Below, in pieces: positions 47,287-56,505 of a stretch of 64,000 nucleotides of DNA. Origin of the DNA: Pseudomonadota bacterium. GTDB taxonomy: Bacteria; Pseudomonadota; Alphaproteobacteria; Micavibrionales; Micavibrionaceae. The first letter of the stretch is position 1. Every line of letters starts with the position of its first letter. The notes beneath the pieces were generated by a model. It worked only from the letters and a program-made list of their open reading frames with translations, had not been told where the DNA came from and searched no databases. Position numbers and translations under genes: made by a program. The stretch covers positions 640,860-704,859 of the forward strand of contig JAKQEE010000052.1 in NCBI GenBank assembly GCA_029558635.1, in the 5' to 3' direction.

Positions 47287-47344
47287 GAATAATCCGGCCA
47301 CCGGACACAGAATCAGGAAAACTCCTGATGAGGTAGAACTTGAA

Positions 47345-47373
47345 GACCCCGAGGAAACTCGGGGTTCTTTTTT
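47345..47373 (+). terminator. Rho-independent terminator after rpmE
   Basis: ACCCCGAG and CTCGGGGT at 47346-47353 and 47358-47365 form a stem around GAAA, followed by a run of T. Confidence 0.88.
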
Positions 47374-47432
47374 TCCTTTTAATGCCGTATAGTCACGATG
47401 CTTTCCTCAACCAGCACTGGAGCTTTGAAAAG

Positions 47433-48275
47433 ATGACCCGTTCCCTGATTCTGGCTTTATTGTTTTTGGCGATTTCCCTCCCCTCCATTGCGGATGACGA
47501 AAAGTTGAGCGCGTTTGACCGCGTCATGAGTTCCGGCACAATCCGCTGCGGCTGGGCAACCAACGATCCATGGATTTTCAAGGACATAAAAACCGGCGAG
47601 ATGAAGGGAATCACCGTTGATGTGATGAAGGCCGTGGCCGATCATCTTCAACTCAAGCTCGAATGGCCGGAGGAAACAGGCTGGCCCAACCTGCCTGCTT
47701 CGCTGGAAAACGGTCGCGTTGATGTCGCCTGTTCCTCTTTGTGGAATGATCCGCTGCGTGGCAAGCATGTCGCCTATACCCAACCGATTTTCTTTACAGG
47801 TCTTTATATCTATTCCCGCGCAGGCGATGCGCGCTTTACCGGCAAGATTGACGAGATCAATTCCCCGGATATTAAAATTGCCGTGCAGGACGGAGAGCTC
47901 GGCGTTACCCTCGCCCACCGTTATTTCCCAAAGGCGCAGCTGGTTGCTTTGCCCGACCTTGTGACTCCGGCTGATATTTATATGAATGTGACGACGGGCA
48001 AAGCGGATGTGACTATCGGTGACGGAATTTCGTCGCAAAAATTCAATGTTATGAATGAAGCCAAACTGTCCCGTGTTCCTTTGGCAAAACCACTGACCGT
48101 ATACGGCAATTCCTTTGCGGTGGGTATTCATGAGCCGGAACTCAAAGAAATCATCGACAATACGGTGCGCTATATGATCCAGACCGGAGAGATCGAGGAC
48201 CAGACCAAAGAGTTTCGCACGCAGTATCCGGATGCCCTTGTTTTACCCTCGTCTCCTTACGAAATCGAAAGGTAA
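47433..48275 (+). CDS. Periplasmic solute-binding protein, family 3 (paralogue)
   Basis: This 280-residue binding protein has a signal peptide (MTRSLILALLFLAISLPSIA) when started at ATG 47433, which has CTGGAG upstream. The longer frame from 47340 runs through the rpmE terminator and is rejected. The mature part IRCGWATNDPWIFKD and TGEMKGITVDVMKAVADHL aligns with the protein at 4866-5696 (IRCGYATW, SGEIQGISKELMDAVG). There is no permease or ATPase gene nearby. The ligand is not known. Confidence 0.87.
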   Translation: MTRSLILALLFLAISLPSIADDEKLSAFDRVMSSGTIRCGWATNDPWIFKDIKTGEMKGITVDVMKAVADHLQLKLEWPEETGWPNLPASLENGRVDVACSSLWNDPLRGKHVAYTQPIFFTGLYIYSRAGDARFTGKIDEINSPDIKIAVQDGELGVTLAHRYFPKAQLVALPDLVTPADIYMNVTTGKADVTIGDGISSQKFNVMNEAKLSRVPLAKPLTVYGNSFAVGIHEPELKEIIDNTVRYMIQTGEIEDQTKEFRTQYPDALVLPSSPYEIER

Positions 48276-48318
48276 TACGTATTGGCGTGTGACCGATCCC
48301 GCCAAAATTGTTGACTGA

Positions 48319-49299
48319 TTACAGCCAGCCTTTTTTTCTGAAGTAATAGTGCGGAACAAGAGCGCACAGCACCATCAGGAACAGCGCAAACGGATATCCC
48401 CAGATCCAGTGCAATTCCGGCATATGCGAGAAGTTCATGCCGTAAATGCTCGAAACCAATGTCGCGGGCAGGAAAAAGACCGTTACAATCGAGAATATCT
48501 TGATAATCATGTTCTGTTCGACGTTAATCATGCCGAGTGTCGCATCAAGTTGGAATGTGATTTTATCTGACAGGAACGCCGATTGTTTGATCAATGCGGT
48601 TACATCGGCCGTCAACATATCAATGTCCGAATCCTTCGCCGGATGAGCAGCGGTCGCCTGTTTAAAGAAAACCAGCATCCGGCTGATGCTGTGCAGGCTT
48701 TCGTTTATTTTCGAGTTAAGGTCCGCTGCCTCGCCTAGTGTCTTCAGAATGGTTTTCATGATCTGCGTCGGATTACGCATTCCCTCTTTCTCAAATGCCT
48801 TGGGAGAGAATACGCGGTGGGACAAATCGTCTAGCGTATCTACCACCACCTCTGAATTGTGGGCCACGCGCATAATCATTTCTTCAAAAAGCGCCTCGGC
48901 TAAATCCGCCGAGGTGTTGAACAAATTACTGTTCTTTCGGATGCGGTCGGTAAAGTTTTTGAATGATGTCGGCTCTATCTCGCGCATCGTCAGAAGGAAG
49001 GTTGGCCCGAGAATAAAAGTTACGGCCGAAGTTTCGGGAAATTTGGAATTGGACTTATTGATAACAGCTGCAGTCATATAGGCCACACCCTCTTCCATAT
49101 AGAAGCGGTTCAGGACGTGGTTTCTCCAGACCTCTCTTTTGTCGGGAACTCCTACCTTCAAACTTGTCTGGACAATCTCCAGATCCCCTTCGGTCGGGTT
49201 GACAATATCAATCCAGCAGGTTTCAGAGGGAAAATCAGAAACAGACGTTACTGCGCCGATACGGGTGGCATTATCCTCTCTGGAATAAACTGTGATCAT
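48319..49299 (-). CDS. corA: CorA-family divalent metal transporter
   Basis: CorA is a pentameric magnesium/cobalt channel of the inner membrane. The large N-terminal cytoplasmic domain is followed by two C-terminal helices, and the selectivity motif YGMNFSHMPELHW lies near residue 289, between them. At 326 residues with a basic tail it is typical. Its ATG overlaps the valS stop (ATGA), an arrangement suggesting co-expression. Confidence 0.93.
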   Translation of the reverse strand: MITVYSREDNATRIGAVTSVSDFPSETCWIDIVNPTEGDLEIVQTSLKVGVPDKREVWRNHVLNRFYMEEGVAYMTAAVINKSNSKFPETSAVTFILGPTFLLTMREIEPTSFKNFTDRIRKNSNLFNTSADLAEALFEEMIMRVAHNSEVVVDTLDDLSHRVFSPKAFEKEGMRNPTQIMKTILKTLGEAADLNSKINESLHSISRMLVFFKQATAAHPAKDSDIDMLTADVTALIKQSAFLSDKITFQLDATLGMINVEQNMIIKIFSIVTVFFLPATLVSSIYGMNFSHMPELHWIWGYPFALFLMVLCALVPHYYFRKKGWL

Positions 49300-51947
49300 G
49301 CTGCTTCCAATTGTTTCAGGGCTTGGGAAAGCTTTCTCATCACAGTTTCACTCTCAAAGCGGCGGGCTTTTTGTTCGGCCACGATTTCTTCCGGCGCGTT
49401 CGAGACAAATTTTTCGTCGGAGAGTTTCTGGTCGATCCGGTCGATATTGGCCGCCAGCTTGTCGATTTCCTTTTTCAAACGGTCGCGTTCCTTGTCGAGG
49501 TCGATAATCTCTGCAATCGGCAGAATGATTGTCGCTTCGTCCAGAATTGTCTGGATCGAGCCTTTGGGCGCGCTGTCCGTAATCTGAATTTTTTCAATCC
49601 GCGCCATGCGGCAGATGATTTCGTCATAGGCGGCGAGGCGTGACTGGGTGGTGGCGTTTGCATCCTTGATCATCATCTGGATTTTGGCGCCCGCCGGAAC
49701 ATTCATATCGGAACGGACCGAACGGATTTCGGTGATGAGGCGGATCATCCAGTCGATTTCAGCGCGGGCGTCTTCACTATAGAGAGACGGCGCATAGGTC
49801 GGCCACTTTTGCCCCATCAGGAGTTGATCTTTCGGGCGAACGGCGATGCTCTCATACAGCTCTTCCGTGATATAGGGCATGAACGGATTGAGGAGCGTCA
49901 AAATCTGGTCGAGCACCCATCCGGTCGTATCGCGCGTTTCCTGTTTGAGGGCGGCATCGGAATTTTGTTCACCCAAGAGCGGCTTGGTGAATTCCAGATA
50001 CCAGTCGCAGAACGTGCCCCAAACGAATTGATAGATCGAAGCTGCGGCATCATTAAAGCGGTATTCCGCCATATTCTGGTCGATGGATTTTTGGGCATCC
50101 ATCACCGCGCCGACGATCCATTTATTAATGGTGGCCTTTGCATTTTCCGGTTTGAAGTCGGCGTTCGGGATACAGCCGTTCATTTCGCAGTAGCGCGTGG
50201 CATTCCAGATTTTGGTGGCAAAGTTCCGGTATCCTTCGATGCGTTCGTCGGAGAGGCGGATGTCCCTGCCCTGTGCGGCCATCGCGGTCAGGCAGAAACG
50301 CAGCGCATCGGCGCCGTATTTCTCGATGGTGTCGAGAGGGTCGATGACGTTGCCTTTGGATTTCGACATTTTCTGGCCCTTCGCATCGCGGACCAGAGCA
50401 TGCATATAAACCGTGCGGAATGGTACATCGCCCATAAAGTGAATGCCCATCATCATCATTCGGGCAACCCAGAAGAAAATGATGTCAAATCCGGTCACTA
50501 GAACATCGCCCGGATAATATTTGGCAAGTTCCGGTGTTTTCTCCGGCCAACCCAATGTCGAGAACGGCCAGAGAGCAGACGAGAACCATGTGTCCAACAC
50601 ATCTTCGTCGCGGGTGAGCTTGGCATCCGGTCCGGCTTCTTTCTGGGCTTCCTCTTCGGTTTCGGCAACATAGACTTTTCCGTCTTCGTCATACCATGCG
50701 GGTATCTGGTGACCCCACCATAATTGACGCGAGATACACCATGGCTGGATATTGCGCATCCATTCGAAATAGGTGTTTTCCCAGCTTTTCGGAACGAAGA
50801 CCGTCTTGCCGGTTTCAACCGCTTCGATGGCGGGTTTTGCCAAAGTCTTGGCATCGCAATACCATTGTTCGGTCAGGTACGGTTCGATAACCAGACCGGA
50901 GCGATCACCCATCGGGACCATGTGAGTGATCGGTTCAACTTTTTCGAGCAAGTCTTGAGCTTCGAGTTCGGCGAGGATTTTCTTGCGGGCGACGTAACGG
51001 TCCAGACCACCATATTCTTCGGGTGCATTTTCATTGATGCATGCATGAATATCGAGGATTGAAATCATTTCCAGTCCGTGACGGCGGCCGATTTCATAGT
51101 CGTTGAAATCATGCGCCGGCGTGACCTTCATCGCCCCCGTTCCGAGTTCCATATCAACATAATCATCGCCGATGATTTTGATGAGGCGGCCAACCAGCGG
51201 CAGCACCGCAAATTTGCCGATCAGGTCTTTGTAACGTTCGTCATTCGGGTTGACCACAACAGCCGTATCTCCCAACATCGTTTCGGGACGGGTGGTCGCA
51301 ACCGTGATATATCTCTCTTGCTCTCCTTCAACCGGATAGCGGATATACCACATATGACCCTTGGTTTCTTTCTGGACAACCTCGATATCGGAGATCGCGG
51401 TCAGTAATTTCGGGTCCCAGTTGACGAGACGGTTGTCTTTATAGATCAGACCTTCTTTATAAAGCTGAACGAAAGCTTTGCGGACGGCCTTGTTCAGACC
51501 TTCGTCCATCGTGAAGCGCTCGCGGCTCCAGTCCGGTGAAGCACCTAGACGACGCAGCTGGCCGGTGATGGTTCCGCCCGAATATTCTTTCCATTCCCAG
51601 ACTTTTTCAAGAAACGCTTCACGGCCCATTTCACGACGCGACGGCTGCCCTTCCGCTTCCAGTTTGCGTTCGACCACCATTTGCGTGGCAATCCCTGCGT
51701 GGTCGGTGCCAGGCATCCACAGCGCATCCTTGCCCTTCATGCGGTTGTACCGGATCATCACATCTTGCAGAGTGTTGGTAAAGGCATGCCCCATGTGCAG
51801 CGTTCCCGTCACGTTGGGCGGCGGCATCATGATGACAAACGGGGATGTTTCGGTTTGCGGCTGGCATTCGAACAAGCCGGAATCTTCCCACTTCTGATAG
51901 TGGTTTTTTTCAATCTGTTTATGGTCAAAAATTTTGTCGAGCATCAT
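49296..51947 (-). CDS. valS: Valyl-tRNA synthetase
   Basis: This class I synthetase charges tRNA-Val. PPPNVTGTLHMGHAFTNTLQ holds the HIGH motif as HMGH near residue 48. The editing domain covers about residues 190-340 with TTRPETMLGDTAV, and KMSKSKGNVID lies near 525. A C-terminal coiled coil (LDKERDRLKKEIDKLAANID) is present. At 883 residues it is full length. AAGGTG precedes ATG 51947, and a second ATG follows at once. popZ lies upstream, as in Caulobacter. Confidence 0.97.
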   Translation of the reverse strand: MMLDKIFDHKQIEKNHYQKWEDSGLFECQPQTETSPFVIMMPPPNVTGTLHMGHAFTNTLQDVMIRYNRMKGKDALWMPGTDHAGIATQMVVERKLEAEGQPSRREMGREAFLEKVWEWKEYSGGTITGQLRRLGASPDWSRERFTMDEGLNKAVRKAFVQLYKEGLIYKDNRLVNWDPKLLTAISDIEVVQKETKGHMWYIRYPVEGEQERYITVATTRPETMLGDTAVVVNPNDERYKDLIGKFAVLPLVGRLIKIIGDDYVDMELGTGAMKVTPAHDFNDYEIGRRHGLEMISILDIHACINENAPEEYGGLDRYVARKKILAELEAQDLLEKVEPITHMVPMGDRSGLVIEPYLTEQWYCDAKTLAKPAIEAVETGKTVFVPKSWENTYFEWMRNIQPWCISRQLWWGHQIPAWYDEDGKVYVAETEEEAQKEAGPDAKLTRDEDVLDTWFSSALWPFSTLGWPEKTPELAKYYPGDVLVTGFDIIFFWVARMMMMGIHFMGDVPFRTVYMHALVRDAKGQKMSKSKGNVIDPLDTIEKYGADALRFCLTAMAAQGRDIRLSDERIEGYRNFATKIWNATRYCEMNGCIPNADFKPENAKATINKWIVGAVMDAQKSIDQNMAEYRFNDAAASIYQFVWGTFCDWYLEFTKPLLGEQNSDAALKQETRDTTGWVLDQILTLLNPFMPYITEELYESIAVRPKDQLLMGQKWPTYAPSLYSEDARAEIDWMIRLITEIRSVRSDMNVPAGAKIQMMIKDANATTQSRLAAYDEIICRMARIEKIQITDSAPKGSIQTILDEATIILPIAEIIDLDKERDRLKKEIDKLAANIDRIDQKLSDEKFVSNAPEEIVAEQKARRFESETVMRKLSQALKQLEAA

Positions 51948-52036
51948 GGCACCTTATTAACTAGAAACACTATACAACTCACCCGCCTGAAGCGGGTGAA
52001 GGTTACAAACACAAACTATCCTATATCTGTTCTGTT

Positions 52037-52708
52037 TTAATCGTCACGCGCTTGCTTCGCAAGTTTTTCCAGCTCTTTTTCGACGAGCCGTTCCACGAGA
52101 CGGGGCACGTTGTCGTCAATCCATTGACGCAGCATCGGGCGCATCAGGTCTTTGGCAATGTCTTCGAGCGTAATCCGTCCGTCGGCGTAGAGACGTTTGT
52201 TTTCTTCGCGTTCGACCGGAATATTGCCCATCAGTTTCGAGAAGGCTTCGGTCGTTGCGGCGGCAGCAGGCGCGGTGAACAGCGCATCAATGTCGTTTGC
52301 GCCCATGTCAATGTTCATAGAGCTTTCCTCCATCGAAAGATCGAGATCCGACTCGCGCTTGTAATTATCTTCTTTTGCCGAGAGGTCCAGATCGGATGAA
52401 CGCGGCGCCTCTTCTTTCATCGGCTCCGGCTCGGCCAGCGGAATGGTGAATTTTTCTTCTTCATAATTGAGGACTTTTTCCTCGTCATCCTTGATCTCGT
52501 TGGTCAACTCCAGAACGTCGGCAAATGACTCGCGCGTTTTCTGTTCCGGTTCCGGTTCAGGTTGATAAACGGGAATCTCGAACTTCTCTTCTTTCGAAAG
52601 TTCGATATCGCCTGCTTCGCGCGTCTCATCGTCGTCTGAGATGATCTGGCGGATAGAGGCCAGAATTTCCTCGATGGATGGGTCTTGATCCGGTTGCGTG
52701 CCCGCCAT
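52037..52708 (-). CDS. popZ: PopZ/DUF2497 polar organizing protein
   Basis: PopZ forms polar condensates that anchor the centromere and cell-cycle regulators. The N-terminal helix DPSIEEILASIRQIISDDD is the conserved client-binding segment. A long acidic, disordered linker follows. The C-terminal ~70 residues (ITLEDIAKDLMRPMLRQWID, NVPRLVERLVEKELEKLA) are the oligomerisation helices of DUF2497. At 223 residues it is similar to Caulobacter PopZ. Synteny with valS supports the call. Confidence 0.9.
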   Translation of the reverse strand: MAGTQPDQDPSIEEILASIRQIISDDDETREAGDIELSKEEKFEIPVYQPEPEPEQKTRESFADVLELTNEIKDDEEKVLNYEEEKFTIPLAEPEPMKEEAPRSSDLDLSAKEDNYKRESDLDLSMEESSMNIDMGANDIDALFTAPAAAATTEAFSKLMGNIPVEREENKRLYADGRITLEDIAKDLMRPMLRQWIDDNVPRLVERLVEKELEKLAKQARDD

Positions 52709-52845
52709 TCACTTTTATCCTTAATAAAACTTCAACCTGTGCAGTTTGTCTGAATGCTAACGCATTGTCAAAGCTCGATTTAATGGTTCAGGGGTCTCTA
52801 TCCACATCTGTGACGAAAAAATCCCTGTTTATTTTCCAAAAAACA

Positions 52846-53514
52846 CTAAAACTCGAATTGTTGCGCTGGCTCGAAACCAGGCAAATAAGAGGTCATCGCT
52901 CCCGCAATCTCGTGAATCAGCGGAGAATGCCCTTCTCTTTTTTCATAAGATATAATAACGCCAGTGGAGTTCCCTTTTTCAACCAAAACACAAAACAGTT
53001 TTCCGTCCTTTTTAAGCTGCTCCATCAGCTTTTCCGGAAACGCGCCGACCGCCCCATTCACAAAAATGGCGTCATACGGCGCACCATTGGCGTATCCGTC
53101 CTGATGATTGCCGATGACCGCCGTAATGTTCTGCAGGTCCAGATTCTCCCAATTCAACCGCGCCGTATGCAGCAGTTTTTCGTCTTTATCAAGGGCCACT
53201 ACCTCCCCTGCCAAATGGGCCAGAACCGCTGCCGAATATCCGGTAGCCCCGCCGACATCCAGAACCTTGCCTTTACGGCCCAGAGACGCGTTCTGGATCA
53301 TTCGCCCCAGAATCAACGGTTCCATCAAAATCCGGCCATTGCCCAGATTAATATCGTCATCCAGATAACACACGCCCCGCAACGCGTTCGGGACAAACAT
53401 TTCGCGCGGGGTATCCATAAAGGCGGCATCAACCTTTTCATTCCCAATCCCTGAAGGCTGAAGCTGGGATACAACCATTGCTTTTCGCGCTCTTTTAAAG
53501 TTCTGCAAGCTCAT
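52846..53514 (-). CDS. pcm: Protein-L-isoaspartate O-methyltransferase family
   Basis: This is an S-adenosylmethionine-dependent methyltransferase (PCMT type), 222 residues from ATG 53514, which has AAGGA upstream. An alternative GTG/ATG eight codons earlier is less likely. MDTPREMFVPNALRGVCYLDD and VLDVGGATGYSAAVLAHLAG are the PCMT start and SAM loop, and IFVNGAVGAFPEKLMEQL is a further block. In alphaproteobacteria this gene often lies beside tolC. Here no tolC is adjacent. The repair substrate is not proven. Confidence 0.88.
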   Translation of the reverse strand: MSLQNFKRARKAMVVSQLQPSGIGNEKVDAAFMDTPREMFVPNALRGVCYLDDDINLGNGRILMEPLILGRMIQNASLGRKGKVLDVGGATGYSAAVLAHLAGEVVALDKDEKLLHTARLNWENLDLQNITAVIGNHQDGYANGAPYDAIFVNGAVGAFPEKLMEQLKKDGKLFCVLVEKGNSTGVIISYEKREGHSPLIHEIAGAMTSYLPGFEPAQQFEF

Positions 53515-53612
53515 CTTTTCTTGTCCTTGTGTTCGCATGACGCTTTATTTTCTACAGGATTTTCTGCTGGATTTCCATGGTGAAAAGTGTTACATCCCAA
53601 CTCCTCTGGAGT

Positions 53613-53686
53613 GGCGCGATGGCCGAGTGGTTAGGCAGAGCTCTGCAAAAGCTTGCACGCCGGTTCGATTCCGGCTCGTGCCTCCA
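53613..53686 (+). tRNA. tRNA-Cys (GCA)
   Basis: Acceptor GGCGCGA pairs with TCGTGCC, the anticodon loop is CTGCAAA with a five-pair stem GAGCT/AGCTT, the T arm is CCGG-TTCGATT-CCGG, and CCA is encoded. Total 74 bases. Confidence 0.96.
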
Positions 53687-53720
53687 GTTTTGAATTTTTC
53701 TTGATAGACCTTCTTGTAGG

Positions 53721-53755
53721 ATCGACCTCGCCAAACGAGGTTTGGCGAGGTCGAT
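53721..53755. repeat. Perfect 15-bp hairpin downstream of tRNA-Cys
   Basis: ATCGACCTCGCCAAA at 53721-53735 and its exact complement at 53741-53755 enclose CGAGG. There is no T-run, so it is not a standard terminator. The rest of the 266-base gap to the next gene shows no open frame I can support. Confidence 0.6.
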
Positions 53756-53952
53756 TCAGAGTCTTAAATTTCCAGATATTAAATCACTGCGACCCGCTCC
53801 CACTGCAAACAAGACTTATTCTTACTTTGATTGACTCAAATACGCCCCACATTTTTCTTTTAATACCCACAATTTCGTGACAGAATTACAGGGTCATCTG
53901 ATTAGCCTGCGTAAAAAACACTCAAGAACAACAATCATCTGCAGGGCTAAAT

Positions 53953-55140
53953 ATGGACTTAAGATTCGACTATAATCAGGTAATCAATTGTATCATTTCA
54001 GCAGATGAGTGCTATTTCTGCGCGGGCACTTTATTATGTGACCTGAATGATGTCAGCAAAATTTCCCGATCCGTCTCAGAGGCCGCCGATCAAATGAACA
54101 GTCTGGTCGGAGATATGCAGTCTTCGAGCCAGATCATTGCGGCTCGCGCAAAAGAAACCGAAGTATCCTCCTATCAAGGGGTATCCTCTCTCCAAAGTGT
54201 CCAGACACAGATCAGTGAGATTGCCACGCTGGCTCAAAGCACCCTGACCAATGTCGGCGAGCTTAACAGCTTCACGGACCAGATCACGCAATTCGCAAAA
54301 GAGATTAACAACATCTCCAAACAGACTAATCTTCTGGCTCTTAACGCCTCGATTGAAGCCGCTCGCTCGGGCGAGGCGGGAAAAGGATTCGCGGTAGTTG
54401 CAAATGAAGTGAAATCGCTCTCCAACAAAATCGGCGAAGCCACTAACGGGATCAATCACCTCCTGAGTCAGCTTCGCCAGTCGATGGAGAATATTACCAC
54501 GAACGCAACCAGAAACATTTCAACCATCGAGTCCGGATTGACGGCACTTGACAGTGTTTGCAATCTGGTTCAGGGCATACAGGAACACGCAACCGACGTT
54601 GCAAATGGCGTTTCGAATATTTCCGAAAGCATTTCCCATCAAACGGCTCAAACACGAAATATTTCTGATGACGTTCACCAAATCTTTGAACGTTTAAACC
54701 GGATGAATCTGTCCGGACAGGATATTGTAAATAACCTTGCATCCATCAATGTCTTCAGGACAGAAACGCTGTCCCAGATCGAAAAGAGCAAGATCAAAAA
54801 CAAAATTATCACCATGGCCAAAACCGACCACACGACGTGGAAAAAACGTCTGACCAATATGCTGATCGGCAAGGAAGGCTTGAATGCAGACGAGCTGGCA
54901 GACCATCACACTTGCCGACTGGGGAAATGGTACGACAGCGTCAAAGATTCGCCGCTGGGCCGTACGGATACGTTCAAGCAACTTGAAGAGCCCCACGCAC
55001 TGGTTCACAAGCATGGTAAGGCAGCGGTGCGTTTGTTCAACGAGGGAGATGTCGAAGGCGCCGTCGCAGAAATTGGTAAGGTTGACGCGGCATCCAAGGA
55101 CGTCCAGCGCCTGCTGGAAGAGCTGCGGAAACAAAGCTGA
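53953..55140 (+). CDS. Soluble methyl-accepting chemotaxis-type protein with CZB domain
   Basis: The protein has 395 residues and no membrane segment. A short N-terminus (with CYFCAG) leads into the chemoreceptor signalling helix, with hairpin tip [20 protein letters not shown] and [10 protein letters not shown]. The last ~125 residues are a chemoreceptor zinc-binding domain: [21 protein letters not shown] and [14 protein letters not shown] give the His/Cys zinc ligands. CZB proteins sense zinc or hypochlorite. The cytoplasmic form lacks an N-terminal sensor such as PAS. No che genes are nearby. Confidence 0.9.
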   Translation: MDLRFDYNQVINCIISADECYFCAGTLLCDLNDVSKISRSVSEAADQMNSLVGDMQSSSQIIAARAKETEVSSYQGVSSLQSVQTQISEIATLAQSTLTNVGELNSFTDQITQFAKEINNISKQTNLLALNASIEAARSGEAGKGFAVVANEVKSLSNKIGEATNGINHLLSQLRQSMENITTNATRNISTIESGLTALDSVCNLVQGIQEHATDVANGVSNISESISHQTAQTRNISDDVHQIFERLNRMNLSGQDIVNNLASINVFRTETLSQIEKSKIKNKIITMAKTDHTTWKKRLTNMLIGKEGLNADELADHHTCRLGKWYDSVKDSPLGRTDTFKQLEEPHALVHKHGKAAVRLFNEGDVEGAVAEIGKVDAASKDVQRLLEELRKQS

Positions 55141-55211
55141 TTTTTAGCAAAATCACAGTTGACAAACTCCGCGAATAAAAATAGAAAAGCGACCTGACCG
55201 CGTTTTCTTGT

Positions 55212-55286
55212 TCCTCGATAGCTCAGCGGTAGAGCAATCGACTGTTAATCGATTGGTCGCAGGTTCGAATCCTGCTCGAGGAGCCA
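55212..55286 (+). tRNA. tRNA-Asn (GTT)
   Basis: Acceptor TCCTCGA pairs with TCGAGGA, D arm TAGCTCAGCGGTAGAGCA, anticodon loop CTGTTAA, T arm GCAGG-TTCGAAT-CCTGC, and CCA encoded. 75 bases. Its 3' end borders the accessory block, which fits a tRNA integration site, although no integrase gene is visible. Confidence 0.97.
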
Positions 55287-55372
55287 TTTTCATAAAATTT
55301 ATCAATTAAATCAATGGGTTAAGCGAGAGCGTGAAGTTTTATCCGTCTTTCTTTCCTACATAAATAAAGCGA

Positions 55373-55570
55373 CTAGATAAGAGTCGGGCGTGCTTCAACC
55401 CTCCGCGCACGCATCTTAACTTCAAGCTGATAAACACCGGTGCCACACGTGATATAGGCTTTATCTTCTAAAAATTCAGGAACATTTCCACGTGCTTTTA
55501 AGATAGCCTCGAGAACGTCAAACAAACGGTCAGTTTCAGAAAGGGACAGTGAATTTTTCTTCATTTTCAT
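55373..55570 (-). CDS. Small unknown protein (65 residues), island
   Basis: This is an unrecognised basic protein (MKMKKNSLSLSETDRLFDVL, ending RRVEARPTLI). It overlaps the preceding gene by four bases (ATGA), which supports it being translated. It is the last gene of the minus-strand island operon and is nearest tRNA-Asn. Confidence 0.6.
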   Translation of the reverse strand: MKMKKNSLSLSETDRLFDVLEAILKARGNVPEFLEDKAYITCGTGVYQLEVKMRARRVEARPTLI

Positions 55571-55884
55571 AACCTCGCTTTCAGGTCTTCGTAAATGTCT
55601 CTGGGTTCGGTGTATTTAGATTTTGGATAGAGTTGCCGCTCTATTCTATGTGGTAGTATCGGCGCATCACTTTCAGCACCCGCCACAGTGGAAAGGAGGT
55701 GGATGTAGAGTTCATCTCCTGAAAATTTTTCAGTCCAATGCCGATATTCTTCTTTCCATCTATTATAAACTTCGCGGTCACGTTCCGATAATCTTGCCAA
55801 CATCCAAGCGAAAGACCCCTCCGGTCTTACAAACCGTTCCACACGATCCAGTCGCTTCATGAACTGTGAGGCGCGATAGCTCAT
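55567..55884 (-). CDS. Unknown protein (105 residues), island
   Basis: This charged, helical protein has no recognised family. The first half (FMKRLDRVERFVRP, MLARLSERDREVYNRWKEEY) is rich in Arg and Glu. Four-base overlaps with the genes on both sides show tight coupling in the operon. Confidence 0.62.
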   Translation of the reverse strand: MSYRASQFMKRLDRVERFVRPEGSFAWMLARLSERDREVYNRWKEEYRHWTEKFSGDELYIHLLSTVAGAESDAPILPHRIERQLYPKSKYTEPRDIYEDLKARL

Positions 55885-56270
55885 TTTTCCCCCTTTGCAG
55901 CCATTTCCAGCTCTGCGAGCCTTTTTCTCACATCGGACAAGCTTTCCAATTCCTCAACATTCTTCAAAGTCACGGAGAGAGTTTTGGCTTCATCGGGTGA
56001 TATACTGCCGGAAGCGAGCGCCTCTTTTAAATCTTCGACTGATAAACCGTGAAATTCAATAGTGCGATCTTTAGGGAGAATCTTGTCGAGAACGTAGGAT
56101 ATTGCTTTCATGTCTCCATTCAAAACACACGAATATAATTTCGCGAGCGCTTGTTCTTCCATCATCTTTAGTCGTGTGATTGATACAGAATGATTTTTTG
56201 ATCCAAAAGGCCTTCCCTTTGCCTTCCCTTTTTCAAACTGTCCTCTTGAGTTCCGATCATCATAGGCCAT
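55881..56270 (-). CDS. DUF5681-like small protein, island
   Basis: The ATG at 56270 is chosen because AGGAG precedes it. A longer start at 56288 overlaps the upstream gene. The N-terminus GQFEKGKAKGRPFGSKN resembles the DUF5681 motif (GxFxxGxSGNPxGRPxGSxN) seen in phage and element-encoded proteins. The remainder is helical (AISYVLDKILPKDRTIEF). It is 129 residues. The family lacks a settled function and is often next to phage packaging genes, none of which are here. Confidence 0.65.
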   Translation of the reverse strand: MAYDDRNSRGQFEKGKAKGRPFGSKNHSVSITRLKMMEEQALAKLYSCVLNGDMKAISYVLDKILPKDRTIEFHGLSVEDLKEALASGSISPDEAKTLSVTLKNVEELESLSDVRKRLAELEMAAKGEK

Positions 56271-56274
56271 TATG

Positions 56275-56505
56275 TCAATCTCCTGCAATTTGAACAGTCA
56301 CGCCCCTACTGTTCAACCACTTCTCAACTTGTGAAGTTAAGTAAAATGATGACCTCCCCATCCTGTGAAACGGTGGAAAATTTTTATCCTTCCGCCACTT
56401 GTAAAGAACAGCCCGAGAAACACCCAAAATAGCCTGTATGTGCAAGGTTGGGATTAACGTCTCGGAGGGCAAAGTGATAATGATGGGGAGGTTTTTTCTA
56501 ATCAT
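56275..56505 (-). CDS. AlpA/excisionase-type helix-turn-helix protein, island
   Basis: This is a 76-residue winged-HTH protein. LHIQAILGVSRAVLYKWRKD is the DNA-binding helix pair and FPPFHRMGRSSFYLTSQVEKWL is the typical wing and tail of AlpA/MerR-like excisionase proteins. Such proteins control integrase expression or excision in genomic islands. The expected integrase gene is missing from this window. The start directly abuts the stop of the upstream gene. Confidence 0.8.
   Translation of the reverse strand: MIRKNLPIIITLPSETLIPTLHIQAILGVSRAVLYKWRKDKNFPPFHRMGRSSFYLTSQVEKWLNSRGVTVQIAGD

Noticed and set aside
47340-47432. N-terminal extension of the second binding protein
   Set aside because: It encodes the rpmE terminator hairpin. 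The ATG at 47433 starts a proper signal peptide.
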